Origin: CAYYHA01 sp964471535
GTDB taxonomy: Bacteria; Myxococcota; Myxococcia; SLRQ01
Direction: 5' to 3'
NCBI GenBank assembly: GCA_964471535.1
Contig: CAYYHA010000025.1
Location: 1-32,304 of the forward strand
DNA: 32,304 nucleotides
The notes under the pieces are model-generated. The model did not search any database. It was not told where the DNA came from and saw only the letters and a list, made by a program, of their open reading frames with translations. Shown here in pieces: positions 1-7,096 of the stretch. The stretch's first letter is position 1; every line of letters begins with the position of its first letter. Both the position numbers and the translations under genes were made by a program.

Positions 1-248
1 CCGTAGGCAGTGGCGGCCGAGAGGACGGCGGGGGCTGGGAGGGGCCGCAAGACCTCGGAGGGGCGCGCGCTGGGGGCGCCGCTGGATGGGCGAGGGAAGA
101 GGGCGCATGCCTTTCGATACCACGTTCCCGCCAGGTGGGAGCACTCTGGGGCCCGACGCCCGCAGGTCTGGGCCGGCAGCGGGTCTTGGGCTCGCATCGC
201 TGGCGGACGCAGCTGGGTCCTGGGCGGGGGCTGTGCTATCTCCGCGCC
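1..248. other. Left-edge region without a supportable gene
   Basis: Very GC-rich sequence lying before the thioesterase start. Short open frames exist on both strands, but none shows a recognisable domain or a ribosome binding site. A minus-strand frame running off the left edge has high GC at third codon positions, so the 5' end of a gene leaving the window is possible. I cannot support it from this much sequence. Confidence 0.4.
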
Positions 249-689
249 ATGCTCGACGAAGCGCTCATGGCCTTCGTGAAGGCCTTCATGGAGGAGCAAA
301 TTCCTTTCAACAAGCATCTCGGGATTCGGCTCCTCGAGCTTCGCGAAGGCGAGGCCACCTTGGAGATCCCCTACCGCGATGCGCTGATCGGTGATCCCTT
401 CCGTCCGGCGCTCCACGGTGGCGTGATCTCGGCACTCCTCGACACCTGCGGCGGTGCGGCGGTCTTCTCGACCTTCACCGACGTGGGGGACCGGACCAGC
501 ACGGTGGACCTGCGGGTCGACTACCTGCGTCCCGGCCGCCAGGAGACGGTGCGGGCCCACGGCCGCGTGCTGCGCATCGGAAACCGCGTGGCGGTGGTGC
601 ATCTCGACGCGTTCCATCCGGGGGCCGAAGATGCGCCCATCGCCACGGGCACGGGCGTCTACAACGTGCGCCGTGCCCAGGACGGGTGA
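249..689 (+). CDS. PaaI/YdiI-type hotdog-fold thioesterase
   Basis: A 146-residue single-domain hotdog protein, the usual length for the PaaI/YdiI acyl-CoA thioesterase group. Residues 56-69 carry the family active-site loop: an HGG motif (H56-G57-G58) followed by an alpha-helix containing Asp65, typical of the catalytic carboxylate in this group. It is followed by the conserved strand TVDLRVDYLRP (85-95), which builds the beta-sheet. Enzymes of this family hydrolyse acyl- or aryl-CoA thioesters in the cytoplasm as homotetramers; the substrate cannot be read from the sequence. The start at 249 is chosen because protein-like composition begins there; an in-frame extension to 135 is low-complexity and unlikely. 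No clear Shine-Dalgarno precedes it. It converges with the membrane protein gene ending at 934. Confidence 0.85.
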   Translation: MLDEALMAFVKAFMEEQIPFNKHLGIRLLELREGEATLEIPYRDALIGDPFRPALHGGVISALLDTCGGAAVFSTFTDVGDRTSTVDLRVDYLRPGRQETVRAHGRVLRIGNRVAVVHLDAFHPGAEDAPIATGTGVYNVRRAQDG

Positions 690-933
690 GCCCCGGACGG
701 TTTGGTGCGGCAGTGGGGCGTGCGGCGGCGCCGGGGGGTAACGCGCGACGGGATCCCCGCCCGCGGGTGGGCCACGATCTACCACGCGCCCCGGACAGCG
801 CGCCGTCTCCCTGCGGTGCTTCGCGGCCGGGCGCGCGGCGCGCCCCCGAGGCCAAGCGGACGTCGCGCCAGCGAGCACGCCGCCGCCCGGCCACGCGGCG
901 CCCTCCTGCGCACCCGATGCGGGGCCAGTGTGC
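690..933. other. Convergent intergenic region with a GC-rich hairpin
   Basis: This lies between two genes that end towards each other. It contains a 7-bp perfect inverted repeat with a 3-nt loop at 829-845 (GGGCGCG, loop CGG, CGCGCCC). That could help terminate transcription from both sides, but no T tract follows it on either strand, so it is only a weak terminator candidate. No coding potential is recognisable. Confidence 0.3.
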
Positions 934-1800
934 TCAGAAAAGCGCAGAGACGAGCAGCACCGTCCCAAGGAGGCCGACAACGGAGAAGACGATTCCCTTG
1001 ATCGCCTCACCGCGGCCGTAGACGGGCGGCCAGGCACGCGGGTTCACCCGCCGCAGGCCGGCGATCGAGAGGCCCGCTGACACCACCTCGAGGCCCGGCA
1101 CGAGGATCGAGAGCAGAGCGACAAGGTAACCGGCGCGCGCCAACGGATTGCTGGCCGAGCGGCGCCACAGCCGTTCGAGTTCGGCACGCGATACCTCGAG
1201 GCCGAAGGCCAGCTTGTTGCGGGGGCTCCGCCAGGCGGCGAGATAGAGCAGCGTGGGGATGAGCGCCTGACGCACGAGATCCGAGGGTGCGGGCACAGGC
1301 CCGGTGCCGCCCCAGGCGAGTTCGCTCGTCAGACCCACCACGGGCAGAGTGAACAGCGCCCAGCGGGTCCAGCGCTGCTTGAGGAGGTAGCAGGTGAAGA
1401 CCACGAGCGAATAGAGCACCGGAAGCACGGCAATCCCGGCGGCGGCCGGCACCTCCGGCGCGAGTGCGGCGCCCAAGACCACCACCAGCCCCGCCAGACT
1501 GCCCAAAAGGCCCAGGATGCCCAGCATCCAGATGAAGAGATCGCGCCGGCCCGACAGCCGGCTGCGCAGGGCCCCGAGGTAGTCGACGTCGGGCCGCTTC
1601 GCGCACGCGCCGCACACACGCCGAGCTGCGTCCGCGGCCCCCACCAGATGGCAGCAGTCGGCGCAGTAGAAGGCGCCGCAGCGCTCGCACGTTCCGGTGG
1701 CTCGGCGCCCCCGGTGCGCGGCGCAGAAGCCCCCGGGCCCCTCGGGTCGGGCGGCGCCGTCCGGTGGTTCTACGCCTGACGCCGAATCGTCCGTCGACAT
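934..1800 (-). CDS. Zinc-ribbon/B-box-like N-terminus with DUF4190-like membrane protein
   Basis: A 288-residue integral membrane protein of unknown function. The N-terminal cytoplasmic part holds a dense cysteine/histidine cluster (C26, H29, C38, C41, C46, C49, C50, H51, C63, C66) arranged like a B-box or double zinc ribbon, so it probably binds zinc. About five or six hydrophobic segments follow (near 88-111, 123-140, 146-163, 178-190, 223-245, 265-287). The last two, joined by a short polar loop with an NP and a G-E-A-I-K-G pattern, resemble the DUF4190 membrane domain. The start at 1800 is chosen over an upstream in-frame GTG/ATG because the extra N-terminus (1801-1992) is low-complexity. 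It may be co-transcribed with the membrane protein gene upstream at 2886-2020, although 219 bp separate them. The role is unknown. Confidence 0.7.
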   Translation of the reverse strand: MSTDDSASGVEPPDGAARPEGPGGFCAAHRGRRATGTCERCGAFYCADCCHLVGAADAARRVCGACAKRPDVDYLGALRSRLSGRRDLFIWMLGILGLLGSLAGLVVVLGAALAPEVPAAAGIAVLPVLYSLVVFTCYLLKQRWTRWALFTLPVVGLTSELAWGGTGPVPAPSDLVRQALIPTLLYLAAWRSPRNKLAFGLEVSRAELERLWRRSASNPLARAGYLVALLSILVPGLEVVSAGLSIAGLRRVNPRAWPPVYGRGEAIKGIVFSVVGLLGTVLLVSALF

Positions 1801-2019
1801 GGCCACCGCGCCTAGCGTCGCGCCCCCACCTTCGTCAAGCACCGATCCTCGTTCAGGACGGATGAGACTTTGGCGCACAACCGGCGTGACGTTTCGGACG
1901 GGGCTCGGCGCGGGGGTGGCCCAGGGTGGGCAGCGCCGAGGTGCCTGGGCGGCTGCGGTCCGGTCGCAACACCTCAAGGGAGGCCCGTGCACGGCCGGCA
2001 GGTGCCCGCCGCCGGCCGC

Positions 2020-2886
2020 CTACCTAGCGCCAGGGACGGTCCGAGGAGCCAGGAGGCAGTGCGTCTCGGAGGCGTAGGGCCAATCGTGTCCAGCCGGCCG
2101 AAGGAGCCAGTCACCCACGGCGAGCGCAAAGAGGAGCACCACGCCGGTGAGCAGAACCGGCGCGCGGCTTAGTGCCCGTCCGAGTGGAGAGGGGGCGTCG
2201 CTCGGCAGGCGTGCCGCCGCTGGCACGATCCCGCCGACACCGAGGGTCGCGAGTCCCAGCCAACCCCAGAGCCCACGGCCTGCCGTGATCTGCGGCAAGA
2301 AAGCGTAGAGGGGAAGCACCGCCAATGACGCCGCGAGCCCGAGGGCAAGGGCCCAAATAGGAAGCACCTTCGCGTGCCGTGCGAGGATCCACACGAACAC
2401 GAAAGCCATGAGGAACGCCGCGGCGCCCTGTGGCACGCGAAACCTCCACAGGGTGCGCAGCCTCTCGGTCCACGGCGACGAAGCGAGAATGCGCGACGCG
2501 CGTGGCAGCGGCTGCCCACGCCGGGGTCCATACCATGCCGTGACGTAGCGGCGGCCGCCACGGACGGCCACCGCACGTGCCCGTTGGGGCCACGAAAGGT
2601 CGACCGGCGCGCTCCAACAGGCCTTTCCAGAGCGCTCTCTGGGCGGTCCGGGAGGTGGCACGAGCGGGATGCGTTCCGGGGTTCTCGCGTCCGGCGCCTG
2701 CACCTCGACCCAGGCACTGTCGGGCACGAGGAGCTCACCACTTGCGGCATCGTAGAAGAGAGCGTCCATCCGCGTGCCGCGCAGTTGCACCTCTAGGATC
2801 GGCAGCGACGCCAGAAGCGGCACCGATCCAAAGAGGACCGTCGCGAGGGCGAGGAAAACGAAAGCGGCTCCAACGATGCGGTCCAT
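2020..2886 (-). CDS. Membrane protein of unknown function with periplasmic N-terminal domain
   Basis: A 288-residue protein that I do not recognise. The likely layout is one N-terminal hydrophobic helix (about 5-29), a soluble domain of about 120 residues (30-150, proline- and arginine-rich, with a YDAASGE stretch), then four more membrane helices (about 152-169, 173-195, 205-225, 243-261) and a short tail. The soluble domain between the first two helices would lie outside the cytoplasmic membrane if the N-terminus is inside. The long uninterrupted frame with high third-position GC supports real coding. The ATG at 2886 has only a closely spaced GGAG before it. A 218-bp non-coding gap separates it from the cupin gene end at 3105. 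Confidence 0.6.
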   Translation of the reverse strand: MDRIVGAAFVFLALATVLFGSVPLLASLPILEVQLRGTRMDALFYDAASGELLVPDSAWVEVQAPDARTPERIPLVPPPGPPRERSGKACWSAPVDLSWPQRARAVAVRGGRRYVTAWYGPRRGQPLPRASRILASSPWTERLRTLWRFRVPQGAAAFLMAFVFVWILARHAKVLPIWALALGLAASLAVLPLYAFLPQITAGRGLWGWLGLATLGVGGIVPAAARLPSDAPSPLGRALSRAPVLLTGVVLLFALAVGDWLLRPAGHDWPYASETHCLLAPRTVPGAR

Positions 2887-3104
2887 GCTCCGTCAACGCG
2901 CCACCGTGCGTCTTGGTTCGGGGAGCCCGCTCGCGTCGCGCCGAGCCCGGTGCCGCCGTCCGCGGCCGCCGGCCATCGGCGGGCGGCCATCCCGTCTCCG
3001 GCCCGCCTCGGGGCGCTCACCGTGTCGGCGGGTCGTCGAGCCGCCGGGAAGGCGGCCCTTTCCTGGCGGCGCCGCGCCGGGCACCTCCCCAGCGGCGCGC
3101 TGCG

Positions 3105-3653
3105 TCACTCGGGCAGCGGCTTATCCGCCTTCGTGGTGAAACGGAAGGTGCCGCTCTCCTTCACCGCCCGCAGATCGATGTCCGGGTACTCGGCCACCTC
3201 GTCGGGGGCGCGCGTGCCGATCTCCAGGTAGGTCACCGGGTGCGGGCCGCGGTTGGTCAGGTGGTGCCCGTCGGGGACGCCGGCGGGAAAGGCGGCCACC
3301 CATCCCGTCTCGAGCACCGTTTCGCCGGCGTCGGTGACGAGCGTGACAGGTCCCCGCACGACGTAGACGAACTCGTCCTCCTTCGCGTGCCAGTGCCGCT
3401 GCGAGGAGTAGGCCCCCGGCTCCAGGGTCACGAGGTTCACCCCGAACTGCGTCAGCCCCAATGGAGCGGTGAGCCGGCGCTTGACGCGCCCTTCGAAGCC
3501 CCGATCGAAGGGGGGCGGATAGGCGGTCCCCCGCCGTCCTTCGACCGTGGCGGGATCGAGGACGACGTGCCCCCGCGTCCCGGGCCCGTGCGCGCTCGCC
3601 GCCGGCGATCCGCCGGCCGCTGCGTCTCCGTTCTGATCTCGGGTGGAACCCAT
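3105..3653 (-). CDS. Cupin-domain protein
   Basis: A 182-residue protein with one cupin beta-barrel. Cupin motif 1 is visible around G80, H87, H89, E94 and G101 (His-x-His...Glu ligand set). Motif 2 is around P123, H130 and N134. Together they give the three-His-one-Glu metal site typical of the superfamily. The first 45 residues are disordered, rich in Gly, Ala and Ser. Such small cupins may be metal-dependent oxygenases, isomerases or sugar-binding proteins; the substrate is not predictable. The start at 3653 is well supported by an AAGGAGG ribosome binding site six bases upstream on the minus strand. It is divergent from the iron operon, and the Fur box at 3751-3765 lies about 98 bp upstream of its start, so shared iron control is possible but not shown. 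Confidence 0.8.
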   Translation of the reverse strand: MGSTRDQNGDAAAGGSPAASAHGPGTRGHVVLDPATVEGRRGTAYPPPFDRGFEGRVKRRLTAPLGLTQFGVNLVTLEPGAYSSQRHWHAKEDEFVYVVRGPVTLVTDAGETVLETGWVAAFPAGVPDGHHLTNRGPHPVTYLEIGTRAPDEVAEYPDIDLRAVKESGTFRFTTKADKPLPE

Positions 3654-3707
3654 CGTGTGCCTCCTTGGGGTCCCACTCCTAACGGCACCCATCGGAAGGA
3701 TCCACCC

Positions 3708-3736
3708 TTTACGCCGCTGGCGGGACGCACTATCTT
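3708..3736 (+). promoter_or_regulatory. Putative sigma70-type promoter of the iron operon
   Basis: TTTACG at 3708-3713 (four of six matches to TTGACA) and TATCTT at 3731-3736 (four of six to TATAAT) are separated by exactly 17 bp. The Fur box begins 14 bp after the -10 element, around the expected transcription start, where bound Fur would block initiation. This is inferred from pattern and position only. Confidence 0.5.
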
Positions 3737-3750
3737 GGGGCCAATGCTAG

Positions 3751-3765
3751 TGAGAATCATTCTCA
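3751..3765. promoter_or_regulatory. Fur box (iron-responsive operator)
   Basis: TGAGAATCATTCTCA is a perfect 7-1-7 inverted repeat. It has the layout of the classic Fur operator core (TGATAAT-N-ATTATCA) and is a form often seen in proteobacterial Fur sites. It lies 29 bp before the start of the iron-binding lipoprotein gene and just downstream of a plausible promoter. With iron present, Fur-Fe2+ would repress; starvation would derepress the operon. Being a palindrome, it could also act on the divergent cupin gene. Confidence 0.88.
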
Positions 3766-3794
3766 ACTAGAGCCCTCACCCGGAGCCGCCGCCC

Positions 3795-5234
3795 ATGCCC
3801 CAACGCATCTTTTCCCGCCTTGCCTGCCCTAGGGCCTCCCTCGCCGTCCTTCTCGTTGCTGCGCTGGCCGCTGGAGCGGCGGGATGCCCCGACGAGGGGC
3901 CGGCGCAGCCGAGCCCGGCGGGCGCCTCAGCGGCACCGACACCCACCCCCGCAGGCGGCACGGCGGCCGCCCCCGAGGGCGAGACACCGCTGCCCCGCGC
4001 CATCGGCGCGATCCTGGGTCGGCTGAAGCTGGTGAAGGAGGAGTACCAAGCGGCCGTCCGCGACGGGAAGGTCATCAATGCGACCGAGTACGAGGAGGCC
4101 GAGATCTTCGCCGAGCAGGCGGCGCTTCGTTTCCGCCGGATCGAATCGGCCTTCGAGGGCGAGGCAGCCGCCATCGCCGAAGGGGTGGCGAAGGATCTGG
4201 GGCTCTTGATGCAGCGCATCGCCGCGAAAGCCCCCCTCTCGGAGATCCAGACCCTCGTCGCTTCGCTCGTGCAGCGCATCGCCGCCCTCAATCCCGAGGA
4301 GATCCCCCAGGAGATCGAGGGCACGGTGGAAGCCGTCGCGCGGGCCGACGCGACGATCCGGGCCGAGGTGCAGGCCGAGGGGTACCGGATCGGCGTGTTC
4401 ACCGATGCGCCGCGCACCCTGTGGCTCCGGGACGAGAATGGCCACCTGAAGGAGACCCCGCCCCCCGAAGGGGCGACCCACTACCTCGGCGTGGTGGTCC
4501 GTGAGCCGCGCACCAAGCGCTTCCTCCCCGCCACCCCGGTCGAGGTGCGCCTCGGCAAGGGGAAGCCGCAGCGGCTCACCTGGGTTTGGGGCGACTTCCA
4601 GCACTACGGGGGGCACCTCAGCTTCCCCGAAGGGCCCTTCGAGCTCGCAGTGACCGTCGGCCCCATGGCCTACGACCGCCACGGGGACATGCTCACGCAG
4701 TGGACGAAGCCGGCGACGGTGGTCTTTCGAGGCCGCCGGGAAGGGGCGGTGGTCCGCTTCGAGGGCAAGCCGCCCGCGCCCGCGGCAGCCGACTACCACC
4801 TCGGCGACGACGTGCTGCAGGCGCTTGCCGAGGCGCGAGAGGTGACGACCGCCGGACCCTATCGGGTGGGCTTCATCGCCGAGCGGCCGGAGCCGGTGTG
4901 GCTGTGGAAGGACGGCGGGCCCTCCCTCGTGGCGGCCACCGAAAAGGACACCCACCACCTGGAGATCGCGCTCATGGAGCAGGCGAGCAACCGGATGATC
5001 CCCGGGGCGAAGGTCACCCTCTCCCTCGTGCCCCGCAGCGGCGGGGCGCCGCTTGGCATCCCCCTCCACCCGCTCGCCTCGGCCTTCTACCACTACGGTG
5101 CGACCGTCGCGGTGCCCCCCGGTGACTACGAGGTGCGGGCGAAGATCGAGCCGCCCCCCTTCGCAACCCTCGGGGGCCCCCGCTTCGAGGGCACCCACGA
5201 GGCCATCTTCCACTGGAATCGAGGTGAGAAGTGA
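3795..5234 (+). CDS. Iron-uptake lipoprotein: FTR1-associated helical domain plus two P19/Tp34-like domains
   Basis: A 479-residue exported protein. Residues 1-30 form a signal peptide ending A-A-G-C31, a plausible if atypical lipobox, so C31 is probably lipidated. A Pro/Ala linker follows. Residues about 65-190 are helical and contain YQAAVRDGKVINATEYEEA (84-102), which resembles the N-terminal extracytoplasmic domain found fused to many FTR1 permeases. Residues 197-315 and 356-475 are an internal duplication: both repeats share Y-R-(I/V)-G at the start, T-H-(Y/H)-L (228-231, 386-389) and F-x-H-Y-G (268-272, 431-435). The second ends in an I-E-P-P-P pattern, as in the periplasmic P19/Tp34 iron-binding family. 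The inferred job is capturing iron for the permease encoded next. GGAG at 3782-3785 precedes the ATG. Its stop overlaps the next start. Confidence 0.78.
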   Translation: MPQRIFSRLACPRASLAVLLVAALAAGAAGCPDEGPAQPSPAGASAAPTPTPAGGTAAAPEGETPLPRAIGAILGRLKLVKEEYQAAVRDGKVINATEYEEAEIFAEQAALRFRRIESAFEGEAAAIAEGVAKDLGLLMQRIAAKAPLSEIQTLVASLVQRIAALNPEEIPQEIEGTVEAVARADATIRAEVQAEGYRIGVFTDAPRTLWLRDENGHLKETPPPEGATHYLGVVVREPRTKRFLPATPVEVRLGKGKPQRLTWVWGDFQHYGGHLSFPEGPFELAVTVGPMAYDRHGDMLTQWTKPATVVFRGRREGAVVRFEGKPPAPAAADYHLGDDVLQALAEAREVTTAGPYRVGFIAERPEPVWLWKDGGPSLVAATEKDTHHLEIALMEQASNRMIPGAKVTLSLVPRSGGAPLGIPLHPLASAFYHYGATVAVPPGDYEVRAKIEPPPFATLGGPRFEGTHEAIFHWNRGEK

Positions 5235-6493
5235 TGCGCGTCTTTCCGCCGGTACTCTGTCTCTGGCTTCTTGCGACGGGCCTTCCCTCCCCGGCCCACG
5301 CCACGGAACCCACCGGCGGAGGCGCGGCCGCGGGCCACACCGCCGATACGGCGACGGTCGACGCCGAGGTGGCCGCCTTCGATGCCGGGCTCGTGGCGGC
5401 CGTCGAGGCCCACGCCAAAGGTGACCCCCTGGCCGCTGCCGAAGTCGGGGAGCTCTTCTACCGCTTCGAGGAGTCCACCTTCCGCGATCGGATCGCCGCC
5501 AAGGATCCCGATCTCTACGCTCGCCTCGAGAAGGTGTGGCTCGATCTCCGCCGCGCCATGAAGACGGGGGCACCCGCAGCCACGGTTCAGACCCGGCTCG
5601 AGACGGTGCGTGCGACGCTCGAGGCGGCGCACAGGAAGGTGCAGGGCGGCGGCGGCCTACTCGCCGCCTTCCTCGGCGCCTTCCTCATCATCCTGCGGGA
5701 GGGCTTCGAGGCGCTCCTCGTTGTCGCTGCGCTGGCCGCCTGGTTGCGCCGCGCGGGCGGAGGCGACCGAGTGCGCTGGCTCTACGGCGGCGCGGCGGCG
5801 GCGGCGCTGGCGAGCCTGCTCCTGTGGGCGGCCGCACGGACCCTGATCTCCATCTCCGGGGCCCAGGGGGAGGTACTCGAGGGCGCCACGATGCTCCTGG
5901 CCAGCGCCGTCCTCTTCTACGTCTCCTACTGGCTGGTCTCGAAGGCACAGCACGCGAAGTGGGACGCCTTCATCCGCAGGACTGCCGGTGCCGCGCTGGC
6001 CGGCGGAGGGGCGCTGGCGATGTTCGGTGTGGCCTTTCTCGTGGTCTTCCGAGAGGGCTTCGAGACGGTCCTCTTCTACGAGGCACTCCTGCAGTCCTCG
6101 AAGGGGCAGGCGGCCCTCGTCGGTGCGGGCTTCGCCTCGGGCCTTGCCGTGCTCCTCGCCCTCTACGCCCTCATCCGCCTGGCGGGGATGAAGCTCCCCT
6201 TTGGGCTCTTCTTCGGCGCGACCGGCGGGCTGCTCTACCTCCTGGCCGTCAAGTTTGCCGGCGATGGGGTGCGGGAGCTGCAGGCCGGAGGCCTCCTGGG
6301 CGAGACCCCCTTGGGCTGGCTTCCCGACAGCGCCACGCTGCAAAGCTGGTTCGGTATCCACCCCTACCTGGAGACGGTCGCCCCGCAGCTCCTGCTCCTG
6401 CTGCTTGCGGCCGTGGCGGGGGTGGTTCTCCTGCGCCGCCGGCACCAAAGCCCGGCGCTTACCGCCGAGAAGGGAGGCGCGGCGCACGCATGA
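5234..6493 (+). CDS. FTR1-family high-affinity iron permease
   Basis: A 419-residue FTR1/EfeU-type permease that moves iron across the cytoplasmic membrane. Residues 1-24 are a signal peptide. About 35-138 form an extracytoplasmic helical domain, followed by seven or so membrane helices. The two hallmark R-E-G-F-E motifs, whose glutamates are essential for iron movement in the family, sit at 155-159 and 273-277. A conserved EGATMLLASAVLFY-type helix lies between them. The start is taken as the ATG at 5234, which overlaps the previous stop (TGATG) and has GAGGTG seven bases upstream; a GTG at 5231 is the alternative. No EfeO/EfeB genes or cupredoxin follow; instead a cytochrome gene starts within its stop codon (ATGA). 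The Fur box upstream explains its likely control. Confidence 0.93.
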   Translation: MRVFPPVLCLWLLATGLPSPAHATEPTGGGAAAGHTADTATVDAEVAAFDAGLVAAVEAHAKGDPLAAAEVGELFYRFEESTFRDRIAAKDPDLYARLEKVWLDLRRAMKTGAPAATVQTRLETVRATLEAAHRKVQGGGGLLAAFLGAFLIILREGFEALLVVAALAAWLRRAGGGDRVRWLYGGAAAAALASLLLWAAARTLISISGAQGEVLEGATMLLASAVLFYVSYWLVSKAQHAKWDAFIRRTAGAALAGGGALAMFGVAFLVVFREGFETVLFYEALLQSSKGQAALVGAGFASGLAVLLALYALIRLAGMKLPFGLFFGATGGLLYLLAVKFAGDGVRELQAGGLLGETPLGWLPDSATLQSWFGIHPYLETVAPQLLLLLLAAVAGVVLLRRRHQSPALTAEKGGAAHA

Positions 6494-7096
6494 GCCGGCT
6501 CGGTCTCGCTGCGGTGCTGCTTCTTTTGGGTGGGGCGATCCCCGCCTGCGCCGGGGGCGCGGACGCCCCCGGAGCNNNNNNNNNNAAACAGCCCACTTCG
6601 CCATCGGCACCGGTTTCATGGCGCTGGGCATGATGCGGCGCGTTCCGATCGGAACGCCGCCGGCAACGGGGCCGCCGAAGCCCCCGCTCCCGCGGAGGCG
6701 GCCGCTGGCGGGCCTGCGGGCGCGCGTGTTGCCGGCGCGGTAACTGGGGAGGGCACCGGGCCCGACCTCGAGCCCGTTCCTGCTGCCTACCGCGACCTCG
6801 CAATGCCGCCGGAGCTGTCCGTGGATGGGGCGGCGATCTTCGCCTCCACCTGCGCCCCCTGCCACGGCACCCGCGGCCGGGGCGACGGCCCCGCCTCGGT
6901 GGGACTCCACCCCCCGCCGGCGGCCTTCGCCGCGCCGGGCTTCCTCTCCGCCCGCAGCGACGCCTACCTCTACTGGCGCATCAGTGAGGGGAAGCGGGCC
7001 ACGCCCATGCCCGCCTTCAAGTACCAGCTCTCCCCGGAGCAGCGCTGGGCGCTGGTGCGCTATCTTCGCCAGACGTGGGGTCGGGCGACCGAGTGA
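6490..7096 (+). CDS. Secreted c-type cytochrome, interrupted by an assembly gap
   Basis: The ATG at 6490 overlaps the FTR1 stop (ATGA) and opens an N-terminal signal sequence with a hydrophobic core and I-P-A-C at 17-20, possibly a lipobox. The ten-N gap follows. After it, in a different frame, an Ala/Pro-rich linker leads into a cytochrome c domain: C-A-P-C-H haem-binding motif (encoded near 6851-6865), G-R-G-D-G-P after it, and a distal M-P-A-F methionine about 50 residues later, ending at TGA 7094-7096. I treat both halves as one gene because a c-type cytochrome needs export and the gap hides the frame. Haem attached outside the membrane could accept or donate electrons for Fe(II)/Fe(III) conversion beside FTR1. 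Exact structure is uncertain (see the finding on 6586-6743). Confidence 0.7.
6576..6585. other. Assembly gap (ten Ns)
   Basis: A run of exactly ten N characters, a common placeholder for a scaffold join of unknown true length. It lies inside the cytochrome gene and breaks its reading frame. Confidence 0.98.
6586..6743 (+). other. Open frame after the gap, possible 3' end of an extra small gene
   Basis: Directly after the gap a plus-strand frame different from the cytochrome frame reads a plausible hydrophobic stretch (TAHFAIGTGFMALGMM), then a Pro/Arg-rich tail to a TAA at 6741-6743. GC at third codon positions is very high in this frame and lower in the cytochrome frame over the first 60 bases. 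It could be the C-terminus of a small membrane protein whose 5' part is missing in the gap, or a frame artefact from misassembly. I cannot name it. Confidence 0.3.

Noticed and set aside
829..845. Strong hairpin as an intrinsic terminator
   Set aside because: The stem is good but there is no T tract on either side; listed only as part of a weak intergenic candidate.
3927..5573. Minus-strand open frame of 548 codons opposite the iron lipoprotein and FTR1 start
   Set aside because: It is antisense to two genes with clear domains; the translation is Arg/Pro/Gly/His-rich without any motif, as expected from high-GC reverse frames.
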